NCBI GenBank assembly: GCA_007244375.1
Contig: SCVW01000034.1
Coordinates: 124,001 to 188,000 of the forward strand
Length of the DNA stretch: 64,000 bases
DNA from: Smithella sp.
GTDB taxonomy: Bacteria; Desulfobacterota; Syntrophia; Syntrophales; Smithellaceae
Direction of reading: 5' to 3'
Shown here: positions 1 through 6,812 of the stretch, piece by piece
Position numbering within the stretch: the stretch's first letter is position 1
How the letters are laid out: every line of letters starts with the position of its first letter
Translations under genes and position numbers: made by a program
The notes under the pieces: generated by a model
Databases searched by the model: none
Told to the model about the DNA's origin: nothing
The model's input: only the letters and a program-made list of their open reading frames with translations

Positions 1-426
1 ACCCTGACCACTGTTGATGTTCATTATAAATTCAGAATTAGAAAAGGGCAAGTTTTGCATGCCCTTAAATACATGAGTAGACCTTGGAACTTCGCAGATT
101 TTGAAGCCGTTAACAATGAAAACCTCAAGAAATTATTAGTTTTGGATTTAAGCGGCTTTCAATATCTGCGGTTCCTTGGTGCTCTGTCTAATTGCAACTA
201 CAAAGATGAAATGAGTTTGCCTTCGGTACAGGCGGAATGTGAAAGCAAGATTGAAGAAACATTAATACCAGTCTGTATATCTCCGTTTGATGAAAATAAA
301 TGGAAAGAATCTTTGATCGAAATTGATGACGGTTTTTATCGGATTAAAAAAAAGGGGCTGAATCGTGAGCCAGAGAAAACAAAAATTATTGAGGAAGAAG
401 AGTTCCGAATTGATTTTCTTCAATAG
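1..426 (+). CDS. Phage replication initiation protein, C-terminal part (5' truncated by window)
   Basis: The frame is open from base 1 to the TAG at 424-426, so about 141 residues of a longer protein are seen. A TTG at 55 could start a shorter product but has no good ribosome site, so I read this as the C-terminus of a longer gene. It lies immediately upstream of the ssDNA-binding protein gene, where inoviruses carry their rolling-circle replication (gpII/Rep) gene, and the segment around residues 19-30 (HALKYMSRPW) is reminiscent of such proteins. The catalytic HUH and Tyr motifs would lie outside the window, so the function is inferred from position. The last 62 bases overlap the next gene. 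Confidence 0.6.
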   Translation, partial: TLTTVDVHYKFRIRKGQVLHALKYMSRPWNFADFEAVNNENLKKLLVLDLSGFQYLRFLGALSNCNYKDEMSLPSVQAECESKIEETLIPVCISPFDENKWKESLIEIDDGFYRIKKKGLNREPEKTKIIEEEEFRIDFLQ

Positions 427-559
427 ATGCAACTGTTGCGGTGATTTATCGGAGATCAATCCGAATGATGATTATAGTTTAGTGTCTGCTTTTGCAGGCG
501 GAAATTTAATAGCGATGTCGAGAGACGATTTTAAAAAATTAAAAGGGGGTAGAAAATGA
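365..559 (+). CDS. Small cysteine-containing phage protein
   Basis: A 64-residue frame starting at GTG 365, overlapping the end of the replication gene and ending in an ATGA overlap with the ssDNA-binding protein gene (556-559). The middle has a CNCC pair (about residues 22-25), which might bind a metal, and the C-terminus is basic (KKLKGGRK). The start is uncertain: TTG codons at 389 and 404 in the same frame would give a protein beginning just before the Cys cluster. I do not recognise the family. Translational coupling to the next gene supports a real gene. Confidence 0.5.
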   Translation: MSQRKQKLLRKKSSELIFFNRCNCCGDLSEINPNDDYSLVSAFAGGNLIAMSRDDFKKLKGGRK

Positions 560-870
560 TCAACCAAATTAATGCGAACGTATTGGGATTAAAAGTTGAA
601 TGGATTGGCATGACCAAACCGCAGTTAATCAAAGAAGGTCCGAAGGCCGGAACGTATACGGAAGTCAAACCGTCAATTCAGTTAAGCCGTAAAAATGAAG
701 ATGGCCAGACAATAACCTTTTACGCAAATTCAAAAGAGCCTTTTCCGCAGACTCTGAAAGTCAATGACATTGTCGATATGGAAATGAGAATCCGGGCTTA
801 TAAAGACGGCCTTTACTGCGATGTAATCAAAATCAATCAAAACGGAAACGGCAAGGGAATAAAAATATAA
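556..870 (+). CDS. Phage single-stranded DNA-binding protein (gpV-like)
   Basis: A 104-residue, beta-rich protein with hydrophilic loops and a Gly/Asn-rich basic tail, directly after the replication gene, the position of gene V in filamentous phages. In that role it coats newly made single-stranded phage DNA before export. The segments after residue 30 alternate in the way OB-fold strands do, with aromatic residues (Phe/Tyr) that could stack on bases. A GGGGGT ribosome site lies 6 bases before the ATG. The assignment rests on position, size and general character rather than a diagnostic motif. Confidence 0.6.
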   Translation: MINQINANVLGLKVEWIGMTKPQLIKEGPKAGTYTEVKPSIQLSRKNEDGQTITFYANSKEPFPQTLKVNDIVDMEMRIRAYKDGLYCDVIKINQNGNGKGIKI

Positions 871-886
871 TAACTAAGGTTTAATT

Positions 887-1003
887 ATGTCGGCTGTGGA
901 AATTCAAGAGCTATTTGAAGGCGCATTTTCAATAGTGGCAACATGCTATTTGATAGGTTTCGGAATCGGAATAATTATCAAAGTTTATTGGAAATCGCAT
1001 TAA
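887..1003 (+). CDS. 38-residue single-span membrane protein, probable minor virion protein
   Basis: ATG at 887 to TAA at 1001-1003 encodes 38 residues: a short acidic N-terminus (MSAVEIQELFEG), one hydrophobic span of about 20 residues rich in Gly and Ile, and a basic end (KVYWKSH). Filamentous phages place tiny single-span coat proteins (pVII/pIX type) between the ssDNA-binding and major coat genes, which is where this lies. Topology (acidic outside, basic inside) suits an inner-membrane virion precursor. AAGGT lies 8 bases upstream of the ATG. Identification as pVII/pIX-like is by position and shape only. Confidence 0.55.
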   Translation: MSAVEIQELFEGAFSIVATCYLIGFGIGIIIKVYWKSH

Positions 1004-1059
1004 AAATAGACCTGAGGTCAACAGGGGGATAGAAAATTTATGAAAGGAGAAAAGATAAA

Positions 1060-1254
1060 ATGCTGCGTAAAAGACTTTACATCTTTGGTGCTAGTGCTGT
1101 TGGTGTTGTGGGTTCGGCAATAAATGCGTTTGCTGCATTTACGTTGCCTGAACTTCCGGTTACTGATTTGGAAACAGCGGGAACTGCTGTTGCTGCATTA
1201 GTTGCAACTGCTGTTGTTATCGGCGTTGCTATTCGTGTGATGAAAAGAGCCTAA
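1060..1254 (+). CDS. Inovirus major coat protein precursor (pVIII-like)
   Basis: 64 residues: a basic start (MLRKR), a signal peptide ending near AFA at about residue 25, then a mature part of about 39 residues with a short acidic amphipathic stretch (ELPVTDLETAG), one Ala/Val/Ile-rich membrane span and a basic C-terminus (RVMKRA). This is the layout of filamentous phage major coat proteins, which line the virion with the basic end facing the DNA. A strong AAAGGAG ribosome site precedes the ATG, and a strong terminator directly follows, as expected for the most abundant virion protein. Confidence 0.85.
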   Translation: MLRKRLYIFGASAVGVVGSAINAFAAFTLPELPVTDLETAGTAVAALVATAVVIGVAIRVMKRA

Positions 1255-1267
1255 TCATTAAATTAGA

Positions 1268-1299
1268 AGTGGCTGGCTTAATCGTCAGCCACTTTTTTT
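1268..1299 (+). terminator. Rho-independent terminator after the major coat gene
   Basis: A perfect 8-bp stem (AGTGGCTG with CAGCCACT) around a 10-base loop, running into seven T residues. It sits 14 bases after the coat protein stop. Filamentous phages commonly terminate here so that coat protein mRNA far exceeds that of the downstream adsorption and assembly genes. Confidence 0.88.
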
Positions 1300-1309
1300 A
1301 AAATGAATT

Positions 1310-1633
1310 TTGAAAATGTTTAAAATAAAAATAATAATAATAGCAATTATAATTTTACTTTTTAGTTTTGGTAGTGTTCATGCTTTTTCACCTCCGGAGG
1401 GATGTGAAGCTGATTCATATATAGTTTATAAAAACACAATGGGTAATGTGTACGTTCAATTTTATAAAGACAATGTATCTCAATGTAATGTCAGTCTTGG
1501 GAACTATTCTATAAATACAGTCATTACAGCAAATGAGTTAATTTATGAAAATAGATTGTTTCAATCAATTGCTATTTTATTTTTGGCAATAATAAGTGCG
1601 TTCGCTTTTGTGCTGGGACTAAAGACAATATGA
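1310..1633 (+). CDS. Exported phage minor protein with C-terminal membrane anchor
   Basis: About 105-107 residues. The N-terminus is a strongly hydrophobic Ile/Leu signal peptide ending around VHAF. The exported part has two Cys (near residues 33 and 59) that could form a disulfide, and the C-terminus is another hydrophobic span (residues about 85-104). TTG 1310 or ATG 1316 may start it; neither has a clear ribosome site. It overlaps the pIII-like gene by ATGA, suggesting coupling. Likely a minor virion or adsorption-complex component, but I do not recognise the family. Confidence 0.6.
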   Translation: MKMFKIKIIIIAIIILLFSFGSVHAFSPPEGCEADSYIVYKNTMGNVYVQFYKDNVSQCNVSLGNYSINTVITANELIYENRLFQSIAILFLAIISAFAFVLGLKTI

Positions 1634-2895
1634 AAAAAATAATACTAACAGCAATCATTCTTTTATTAATTCCTTGTTATGCTTTTTCGGCAACTCCGAA
1701 AGTGTCAGATTTATATCCTGCTTACAAAGTGTACGATTCAGTCAATAAAATATGGACAGTTCCGGCAAAAGTAATTGCCAAATCGTCTTCTGCTGTGGCT
1801 GTGGATTCCGTTGCATTGGGTTTGACGAAGGCCGTGGCAGGAGGGATTGTAACATCATTAGCCATTGCCGGGGCTAGTTATCTGGGCAACAGATATCTTG
1901 ATTGGCTAATGGATACAACTGATTATTACTATAACAATAACGATCAACTCGTTAAAAATGAAAATATCGAAGTAGCTCCGCCGTCTGTTGATAATCTAGT
2001 TATAGCCAGTTTGTCGCAAATGTGTCAGCAAAGTTCAGTATATTGCGGTTCGCATTCTGCGTGTTATACATCAAGGGGCGGTTCGTGTTCTATTCCTGCA
2101 GGTTATTATCCCTATACGTCATTTTCTGCAACATATAACGGTTATTTGTATAATGTTCAAGTTTACAGAATGTCTAATCCAGAGCCGCCGTTGCCGGTTA
2201 ATGTTACATATTTGTTAGGTATATATTCATCCTCTCAAACAGTTACTGAAACAGTACAGAAACAAGTTACTTACGATGAGTTATATAGTTTGGTTGCAGA
2301 TGATATTGATTCGGCAACCGATGAAAGTGCGCCTATAGTAGACGTTGTAAATGAAGCGATAGATAGCGCGGCCAATGTTGTTAATGACGGAGTGGGTATA
2401 GATGCAAGGTCGCCTTCAGTCGCTTATTATGTTGAAAGTTTATTGAATAGTGTCATTCCAGATGATGTTGCAAATGCATTAAATGATGAATTGGCAGATG
2501 AAAATGCAGCTGAAGAGACAGCAGATGAAGCTGTCTCTCAAGGTGAAACATCAGCAGGAATAATGTCCGCCGTTATGAATGCATTAAAGTCTTTTTTTGG
2601 TAATGATGTTACCCCTCCAGCTGATCCTGAAATAGAATTACCTTCAAAAAGAAGTCTGACGGAAATATTAGATTCTTTTTATATTTCGATAAGTAGCCTT
2701 CCGATAATGTCAACCCTTAACGGTATTGCAGTAACTGCGTCTGGATCGTCAACACTGTGTGTAAATCTTCCTGCGTCTTATGGTGGGAATAGATGTTGGA
2801 GTGCTGCCGGAAATCAGGACGATTTTAATATGATAGGCTCAGCTTTATTGGCGGTTGTTTCAATTCTATCCGTCATGTCTATTTTTAGAGGTTAA
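1630..2895 (+). CDS. pIII/TspB-like phage adsorption protein
   Basis: 421 residues with a signal peptide (cleavage near AFSA, about residue 20), a large exported region and a C-terminal membrane span ending in a short basic tail (SIFRG). A small, Ala/Gly-rich hydrophobic segment lies at about 56-95, a cluster of four Cys at about 132-150, a Val/Thr and then acidic low-complexity linker at about 195-315, and another Cys pair at about 376-387. That layout and the position upstream of the pVI-like gene are those of the phage tip protein that binds the host receptor, usually a pilus. Receptor specificity cannot be read from the sequence. Confidence 0.68.
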   Translation: MKKIILTAIILLLIPCYAFSATPKVSDLYPAYKVYDSVNKIWTVPAKVIAKSSSAVAVDSVALGLTKAVAGGIVTSLAIAGASYLGNRYLDWLMDTTDYYYNNNDQLVKNENIEVAPPSVDNLVIASLSQMCQQSSVYCGSHSACYTSRGGSCSIPAGYYPYTSFSATYNGYLYNVQVYRMSNPEPPLPVNVTYLLGIYSSSQTVTETVQKQVTYDELYSLVADDIDSATDESAPIVDVVNEAIDSAANVVNDGVGIDARSPSVAYYVESLLNSVIPDDVANALNDELADENAAEETADEAVSQGETSAGIMSAVMNALKSFFGNDVTPPADPEIELPSKRSLTEILDSFYISISSLPIMSTLNGIAVTASGSSTLCVNLPASYGGNRCWSAAGNQDDFNMIGSALLAVVSILSVMSIFRG

Positions 2896-2902
2896 ATAAT
2901 TT

Positions 2903-3208
2903 ATGTTTGCCTGGCTCAGTAGATTATTAAGTGGAATATTCGGATTAAAAACTTTTATGTCTGTTATCTTTATGACGATCATCGGCATAATATTATACAA
3001 TTTGGCCTGTGACGTAATTGAAGAGATTTTAGATTTTACGATTAGTAATATCAGCGGATCGCCTGAAGGTGTAATAACAAGTGTTTCGTTTTCCGGTTTT
3101 GCTGGTTGGGTTATCTGTCAATTAAAAATTCCTGAATGTGTTGCCGTCATGGTGTCCTGTATTTCGATTAGATTTATATTAAGGAAAATTCCTTTTTTGC
3201 ATTGGTAG
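2903..3208 (+). CDS. Minor coat protein, DUF2523 family (pVI-like)
   Basis: 101 residues with three hydrophobic segments. The C-terminal half (FAGWVICQLKIPE, then a Cys-containing span and IRFILRKIPFLHW) is typical of DUF2523 proteins encoded between the adsorption protein and the assembly ATPase of many inoviruses. They are thought to cap the virion end together with pIII. It begins 7 bases after the adsorption gene stop. A weak hairpin (CGGG with CCCG, 3215-3228) follows the stop, without a T run. Confidence 0.8.
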   Translation: MFAWLSRLLSGIFGLKTFMSVIFMTIIGIILYNLACDVIEEILDFTISNISGSPEGVITSVSFSGFAGWVICQLKIPECVAVMVSCISIRFILRKIPFLHW

Positions 3209-3264
3209 AATCATCGGGGTTAGTCCCGAAGTCTTGTTGTGGCTCATTTTAAGGGCATAGAAAA

Positions 3265-4662
3265 ATGAAATTAAAGTATCTATTTATCGTTTTATTGATT
3301 TTCGGCTGTTCTGGTGTTCAAAGCAATTTAGTCAATGACAAGTTTGTTTTTGATGTTAAAAACGAGCTGACCTCTAAAAAAGAATCTTCCGGCGTTCAGG
3401 ATATTCAGGGCAAAATTGCCGGTAAGAAAATTCAAAAGACTGCTATTACAATTTCCAATATTTCACTTCCTGATTTTATAACCTTGATGTTCAAAGAAGT
3501 ATTTCAACGTCCTTTCGTCATGGATCGGACTATTGAAATACTCGACAAAAGAATCGATATCGAAATCAGGAAAGATTTTTCCAAAGATGTTTTTTCTGCT
3601 GTAATTTCCATTATTGAAAAATGTGGTGTTGATGTTGAGGAAGTTGACGGAATATTGCTTTTTACTGTTCTTGCTGACTACGAAAACAATAATTATGAAC
3701 AAATAGGGGAGGGGACTAAAGGCGGACAGAAAAAAAACAAAATTATGTCCGGTTCTCCGGCTGACTGCATTTATTATTATGTTCCGGTTTATTCACGTGC
3801 GCTTGACCTGCAGAAAACTTTATCTCAATTAGTTGATTCATCAAAATCAATCGTTATAGTTAATGAAGCTAATAATTCTTTGATTTGTAAAACGACCTTA
3901 ACCGAAAAGAAAGCTATTGTTAAAATTCTCCGGAATCTAGATTCACGCCAAAAGCAAGTTGCCGTTGATGTAACTCTGGCCGAAGTATCGCTTATTGATT
4001 CTTTTTCAGGCGGCTTGGAGAGCTTTTTAACGAGCAATTTATTTGAACTAACTGGCAATTACTCACTGGAAAGCGGTTTTACTCTTTCCGGTTCTGTATT
4101 TTTTACCGATATTTTAAAGACAATCGTTTCCCTGGGTCAAAAGAAGGGCGTTATAAAAGTAAAATCAAATCCGTATTTGCTTGTTGCTGACGGTTCGACA
4201 TCATCAATAGAAATAGGCTCGGAGTATCCTATTTTGACCGCTATTAAATCTTCTGACGATTCCACTACGCAAACCCAGTCTGTCGAGTATCGTAAGACAG
4301 GCGTCATTTTAAGCTTGAATCCGGTTGTCTCTGGTGAAGATGTCCATTTAAAGTCTACCATTGAATTATCAGAAGGTCAGAAAAATGAATCGTCGTCAAT
4401 AAATTCTCCGGCGATTCTTAGCCGTAAAATTAAAAGTGAGGTGGTGCTCCGATCCGGACAGTCTCTTGTTATCGGTGGTTTGATATCTGATTCTCAATCG
4501 AACAGTAAAACGCATTTACAGGTCCTAAAAGTTAATGAAGCTGATTTATCAACACGAACGGAGCTTGTTTTAATTATTCGGGTCCAGAAACTTCTTGATG
4601 ATGATTATTCATGGTTTGATCGTTTAGCTTTAAAATACGAAAATACGGAATTTAAAAATTGA
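3265..4662 (+). CDS. Phage secretin, pIV-like outer-membrane channel lipoprotein
   Basis: 465 residues. The N-terminus is a lipoprotein signal (lipobox around FGCSG, Cys at about 15). Residues about 60-135 resemble the N0/STN domain, and the C-terminal half is the secretin channel domain with the conserved strand GSEYPI, a VEYRKTGVIL segment and the VLRSGQSLVIGGLI signature. Secretins form the multimeric pore through which filamentous phage leaves the cell without lysis. Many inoviruses borrow a host secretin, so this phage is self-sufficient for exit. Next to zot, with two small genes between. Confidence 0.9.
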   Translation: MKLKYLFIVLLIFGCSGVQSNLVNDKFVFDVKNELTSKKESSGVQDIQGKIAGKKIQKTAITISNISLPDFITLMFKEVFQRPFVMDRTIEILDKRIDIEIRKDFSKDVFSAVISIIEKCGVDVEEVDGILLFTVLADYENNNYEQIGEGTKGGQKKNKIMSGSPADCIYYYVPVYSRALDLQKTLSQLVDSSKSIVIVNEANNSLICKTTLTEKKAIVKILRNLDSRQKQVAVDVTLAEVSLIDSFSGGLESFLTSNLFELTGNYSLESGFTLSGSVFFTDILKTIVSLGQKKGVIKVKSNPYLLVADGSTSSIEIGSEYPILTAIKSSDDSTTQTQSVEYRKTGVILSLNPVVSGEDVHLKSTIELSEGQKNESSSINSPAILSRKIKSEVVLRSGQSLVIGGLISDSQSNSKTHLQVLKVNEADLSTRTELVLIIRVQKLLDDDYSWFDRLALKYENTEFKN

Positions 4663-4679
4663 AAAGGGAGGATGTTGTT

Positions 4680-4895
4680 ATGTTGCATGATAGATTTATG
4701 AATGAGGTTGAGAATAGTGTAATTGAATCAGATTTAAGAATTTCAATTATTGATGAATTAATAGAGAATAATTTTAATTTTATAAAAAAATTTGCGTCAC
4801 AAATAGGTGTTTGGGTTGATTTCAAAAAGTATGAGATATCTATAAAATGTGATGAAGATGAAAGAAGATGTGTAAAACGAAAGGGGGAAGTATGA
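4680..4895 (+). CDS. Small phage protein of unknown function
   Basis: 71 residues from ATG 4680, chosen because GGGAGG lies 8 bases upstream. An in-frame TTG at 4659 touching the secretin stop has no ribosome site. The sequence is highly charged and probably helical, with an acidic N-terminal half and a C-terminus with one Cys pair (IKCDEDERRC). It ends in an ATGA overlap with the next gene. No family recognised; very AT-rich codon use like its neighbours. Confidence 0.55.
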   Translation: MLHDRFMNEVENSVIESDLRISIIDELIENNFNFIKKFASQIGVWVDFKKYEISIKCDEDERRCVKRKGEV

Positions 4896-5170
4896 AAAAT
4901 AAATTATTTTATGGACAGTATGTAAATAAAACAAAAAAAACTCTTCAATTATATAAATGTCAATATTGTAAAAGGGTTTATGATTTATGGGATATATATG
5001 AATGTAAATGTTTATCGTGCGGAATGAATATTTCGGAAAGATTGTGTAATAAAATATTAGATAGGTTAATTGTGCTTGGTTACATAAAAATAGAGTATTC
5101 TAAAACTGGCCAAGAAATTAAATATAACGTTGTAAAGGAAGTTGTTCAAGATAATGAAAGGTATTTATGA
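4892..5170 (+). CDS. Small zinc-ribbon-like phage protein
   Basis: 92 residues from ATG 4892. The frame extends upstream to 4868, but AAGGGGG just before 4892 and the ATGA overlap with the previous stop favour the shorter form. Two Cys pairs (CQYC and CKCLSC) about 15 residues apart suggest a zinc ribbon, followed by a helical stretch and a beta-hairpin-like end (YIKIEYSKTGQEIKYNV) that could be a small winged-helix-like fold. It overlaps zot by four bases. A regulatory or DNA-contact role is inference only. Confidence 0.6.
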   Translation: MKNKLFYGQYVNKTKKTLQLYKCQYCKRVYDLWDIYECKCLSCGMNISERLCNKILDRLIVLGYIKIEYSKTGQEIKYNVVKEVVQDNERYL

Positions 5171-6111
5171 TAATTCTTTATTCGGGGATCCCGGGAAGCG
5201 GTAAAACATATAAAATGGTTTCTGACCTGTATGATTGTCAGAAAGAATTTTATGTAGTTCACAATATAGACGGACTGAAAGAAGGTTTTTTAGAGCACGG
5301 AATAAATTTTATTAAATACTGTGAAGAGCAACAAATCGAAGTTGAAAACTTTTTTTCTAAAGAATATCAAATTAAATTCACGGAAGAAGTAAAAAAGAAA
5401 TATAATTTAAATTGTCTGGTCATTATTGACGAAGCGCATGAGTGGTTTTCTCGGGTGAGAAGTACTCTTAAAATGTGGCTATCCTATCATAGGCATTTAA
5501 ATCAAAAAGTCTGGCTTGTTGCTCACCGTTCCACTAATATTCCTTCTGTGTATCGTTCCTTTGTTGAAGTTGAATACAGGGCAAAACATTCATCGATTAT
5601 AGCACTGCCGATGTTGTTTTTTTATAATCGAATCGTAGGCGGAGAACGTATCGGATATGTTTATTGCCGTAAGAAACAAGAAATATTTGATCTATATAAA
5701 TCACAGAATGAAGGATTTAAAAAAACACGACCATCTTTATTATTACCGGCAATGATTATTGTTATAATTGCCGGAGTTGCTTATTTTTTTATAATTCCAC
5801 AAAAAGTAATAGGGAAGGGTAAAGCTAATCAAAAAAAAGAGGACAAGACAGAAGTAAAACAAATTAATAGTTTTAAATCTGATGATCGGGAATTTAGGCT
5901 TGCCGGTTGTGTTGGAAATAAATATTTACTTCAGGATAGAAGCGGTAATATTGTAAAAATAAAAGATTTGAGTAATAGATTTATGTTGATGCCTCAGGAT
6001 GCGGGAAAAGATTCAATAGTAGTTTATGACATCGAAAAAAAGAAAAAAATCATAATTGATAAAATGCCATGGCAAGAGCGACCGGCGATTGATGAGCCGG
6101 TCGGCTCGTAG
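5167..6111 (+). CDS. zot: Zot-like phage assembly ATPase (pI)
   Basis: 314 residues. An N-terminal P-loop ATPase has Walker A GIPGSGKT at residues 7-14 and Walker B LVIIDEAH. A single membrane span lies at about 192-212 (PAMIIVIIAGVAYFFII), then a periplasmic tail. This is the Zot/pI architecture: an inner-membrane motor that strips ssDNA-binding protein and assembles coat around the DNA, docking to the secretin. ATG overlaps the previous stop (ATGA). About 350-400 residues is common in the family, so the periplasmic part is rather short. Confidence 0.9.
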   Translation: MIILYSGIPGSGKTYKMVSDLYDCQKEFYVVHNIDGLKEGFLEHGINFIKYCEEQQIEVENFFSKEYQIKFTEEVKKKYNLNCLVIIDEAHEWFSRVRSTLKMWLSYHRHLNQKVWLVAHRSTNIPSVYRSFVEVEYRAKHSSIIALPMLFFYNRIVGGERIGYVYCRKKQEIFDLYKSQNEGFKKTRPSLLLPAMIIVIIAGVAYFFIIPQKVIGKGKANQKKEDKTEVKQINSFKSDDREFRLAGCVGNKYLLQDRSGNIVKIKDLSNRFMLMPQDAGKDSIVVYDIEKKKKIIIDKMPWQERPAIDEPVGS

Positions 6112-6121
6112 CCAGTAATAA

Positions 6122-6430
6122 TTATTTACATTGTCCTACGCCAGAGCCGCGTTCTTTTGGCTCTTCTTTAATGACAATATTATCGTAAAAAAATACTGCA
6201 TAGATAAAATCATTATCACCACAATTATAATAAAATGTTTCAGCGTATACATATGTACCTTTATAGAATACTTTTTTATGACCGGTCTTAATAGGTTTAC
6301 CGCAATATTTTAAAACTTTATCTTTGGTGTCCCAGCGTCCAATTGGTTCGTTTTTGCAGCGGAAAGCTTCAGCGGAGATAGTAAAAGAAGTAAAAATCAA
6401 TATTATCATAAAAATAACAGTATATTTCAT
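6122..6430 (-). CDS. DUF2845 family exported protein, prophage-side copy
   Basis: 102 residues starting at 6430, where AAAGGA lies 9 bases before the ATG; an upstream in-frame start at 6478 lacks a site. It has a signal peptide (MKYTVIFMIILIF to AEAF) and a mature part with the DUF2845 pattern RCKNEPIGRWDTK, KYCGKP and an NCG motif, so probably a small disulfide-containing periplasmic protein. It runs towards zot, ending 10 bases after the zot stop. A close paralogue lies across the dif-like site in mirror orientation at 6813-7121. Function of the family is unknown to me. Confidence 0.8.
   Translation of the reverse strand: MKYTVIFMIILIFTSFTISAEAFRCKNEPIGRWDTKDKVLKYCGKPIKTGHKKVFYKGTYVYAETFYYNCGDNDFIYAVFFYDNIVIKEEPKERGSGVGQCK
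6128..6191. repeat. 64-bp perfect inverted repeat, left arm
   Basis: Bases 6128-6191 are the exact reverse complement of 7052-7115. Both are the 3' ends of the two DUF2845 genes. The rest of the genes is clearly similar but diverged, so this block looks recently copied or converted. Confidence 0.9.
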
Positions 6431-6535
6431 AATATAAAATCCTTTATTAAAGTAGTGTTTTAAAGAAAGTGGTAACAAATAGACTATTTAAGTATTTTGA
6501 TCAAATATATTTTAACGATAAACAAAAAATAATTC

Positions 6536-6564
6536 TTGACAATGATAGAATGCTTTAGTAATTT
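6536..6564 (+). promoter_or_regulatory. Candidate sigma-70 promoter reading towards the dif-like site
   Basis: A perfect TTGACA (6536-6541), 17 bases, then TAATTT (6559-6564), a poor -10. It would read rightwards across the prophage junction towards the DUF2845 gene at 6813. The -35 is the only strong element. Confidence 0.35.
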
Positions 6565-6609
6565 AAAAACATGATTAGTCCAAGGTCACATATATTTTTT
6601 ATAAATTTA

Positions 6610-6637
6610 AGTTTACATAACATATCTTATAGGACGT
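6610..6637 (-). other. dif: dif-like XerCD recombination site (attachment site of the prophage)
   Basis: Read on the minus strand, the 28 bases split as ACGTCCTATAA / GATATG / TTATGTAAACT, the 11-6-11 layout of dif. From memory of the Bacillus subtilis dif site, 24 of 28 bases agree and the right (XerD-type) half-site is identical. The E. coli right half-site TTATGTTAAAT differs at two positions. dif resolves chromosome dimers at the replication terminus, and inoviruses without their own integrase insert there through host XerC and XerD. It lies at the right edge of an inovirus, which fits. The second copy expected at the left edge is outside the window. Confidence 0.82.
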
Positions 6638-6679
6638 AACGTTTTTAGAATAACGTGATTTTCTTTAGCAAAATTTGTA

Positions 6680-6714
6680 TTTTAAATGGCACATAAATTA
6701 TGCGCCATTTAAAA
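6680..6714. repeat. 35-bp near-perfect palindrome
   Basis: TTTTAAATGGC + A + CATAA, one A in the centre, then TTATG + C + GCCATTTAAAA. Only the A/C pair mismatches. It lies between the dif-like site and the DUF2845 gene at 6813. The CATAA/TTATG arms resemble dif half-sites but are one base apart, not six. It could be an operator or a cruciform/hairpin element; the following DNA is AT-rich with a short T run (6728-6734). Confidence 0.6.
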
Positions 6715-6812
6715 ATTATTTATTTCTTTTTTTAAGATATATTTGAATATTTTTTACACATAATTTAATATAAAACACAATTAAAATAGTTCATGCAAAA
6801 GATTAACAAATA

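Larger units (their letters stand above)
1..6637 (+). mobile_element. Inovirus (filamentous phage) prophage, left end outside window
   Basis: Thirteen tightly packed genes follow the filamentous-phage plan: replication protein, ssDNA-binding protein, signal-peptide-bearing major coat protein, terminator, minor coat and adsorption proteins, DUF2523/pVI-like protein, secretin and Zot/pI assembly ATPase. Twelve are rightward with ATGA-type overlaps. The last, a DUF2845 gene, is reversed. No integrase or transposase is visible, but the left end is missing. The right boundary is placed at a dif-like site at 6610-6637, as expected for phages that use host XerCD. That boundary is inference; the phage identity is secure from gene order plus secretin, DUF2523 and Zot. 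Confidence 0.88.

Noticed and set aside
4659-4679. TTG start overlapping the secretin stop
   Set aside because: No ribosome site; GGGAGG points to ATG 4680.
6680-6714. Palindrome with CATAA/TTATG as a XerCD site
   Set aside because: Only one base separates the inner arms, and the outer arms are GGC/GCC plus A/T, not dif-like. It is kept only as a palindrome.
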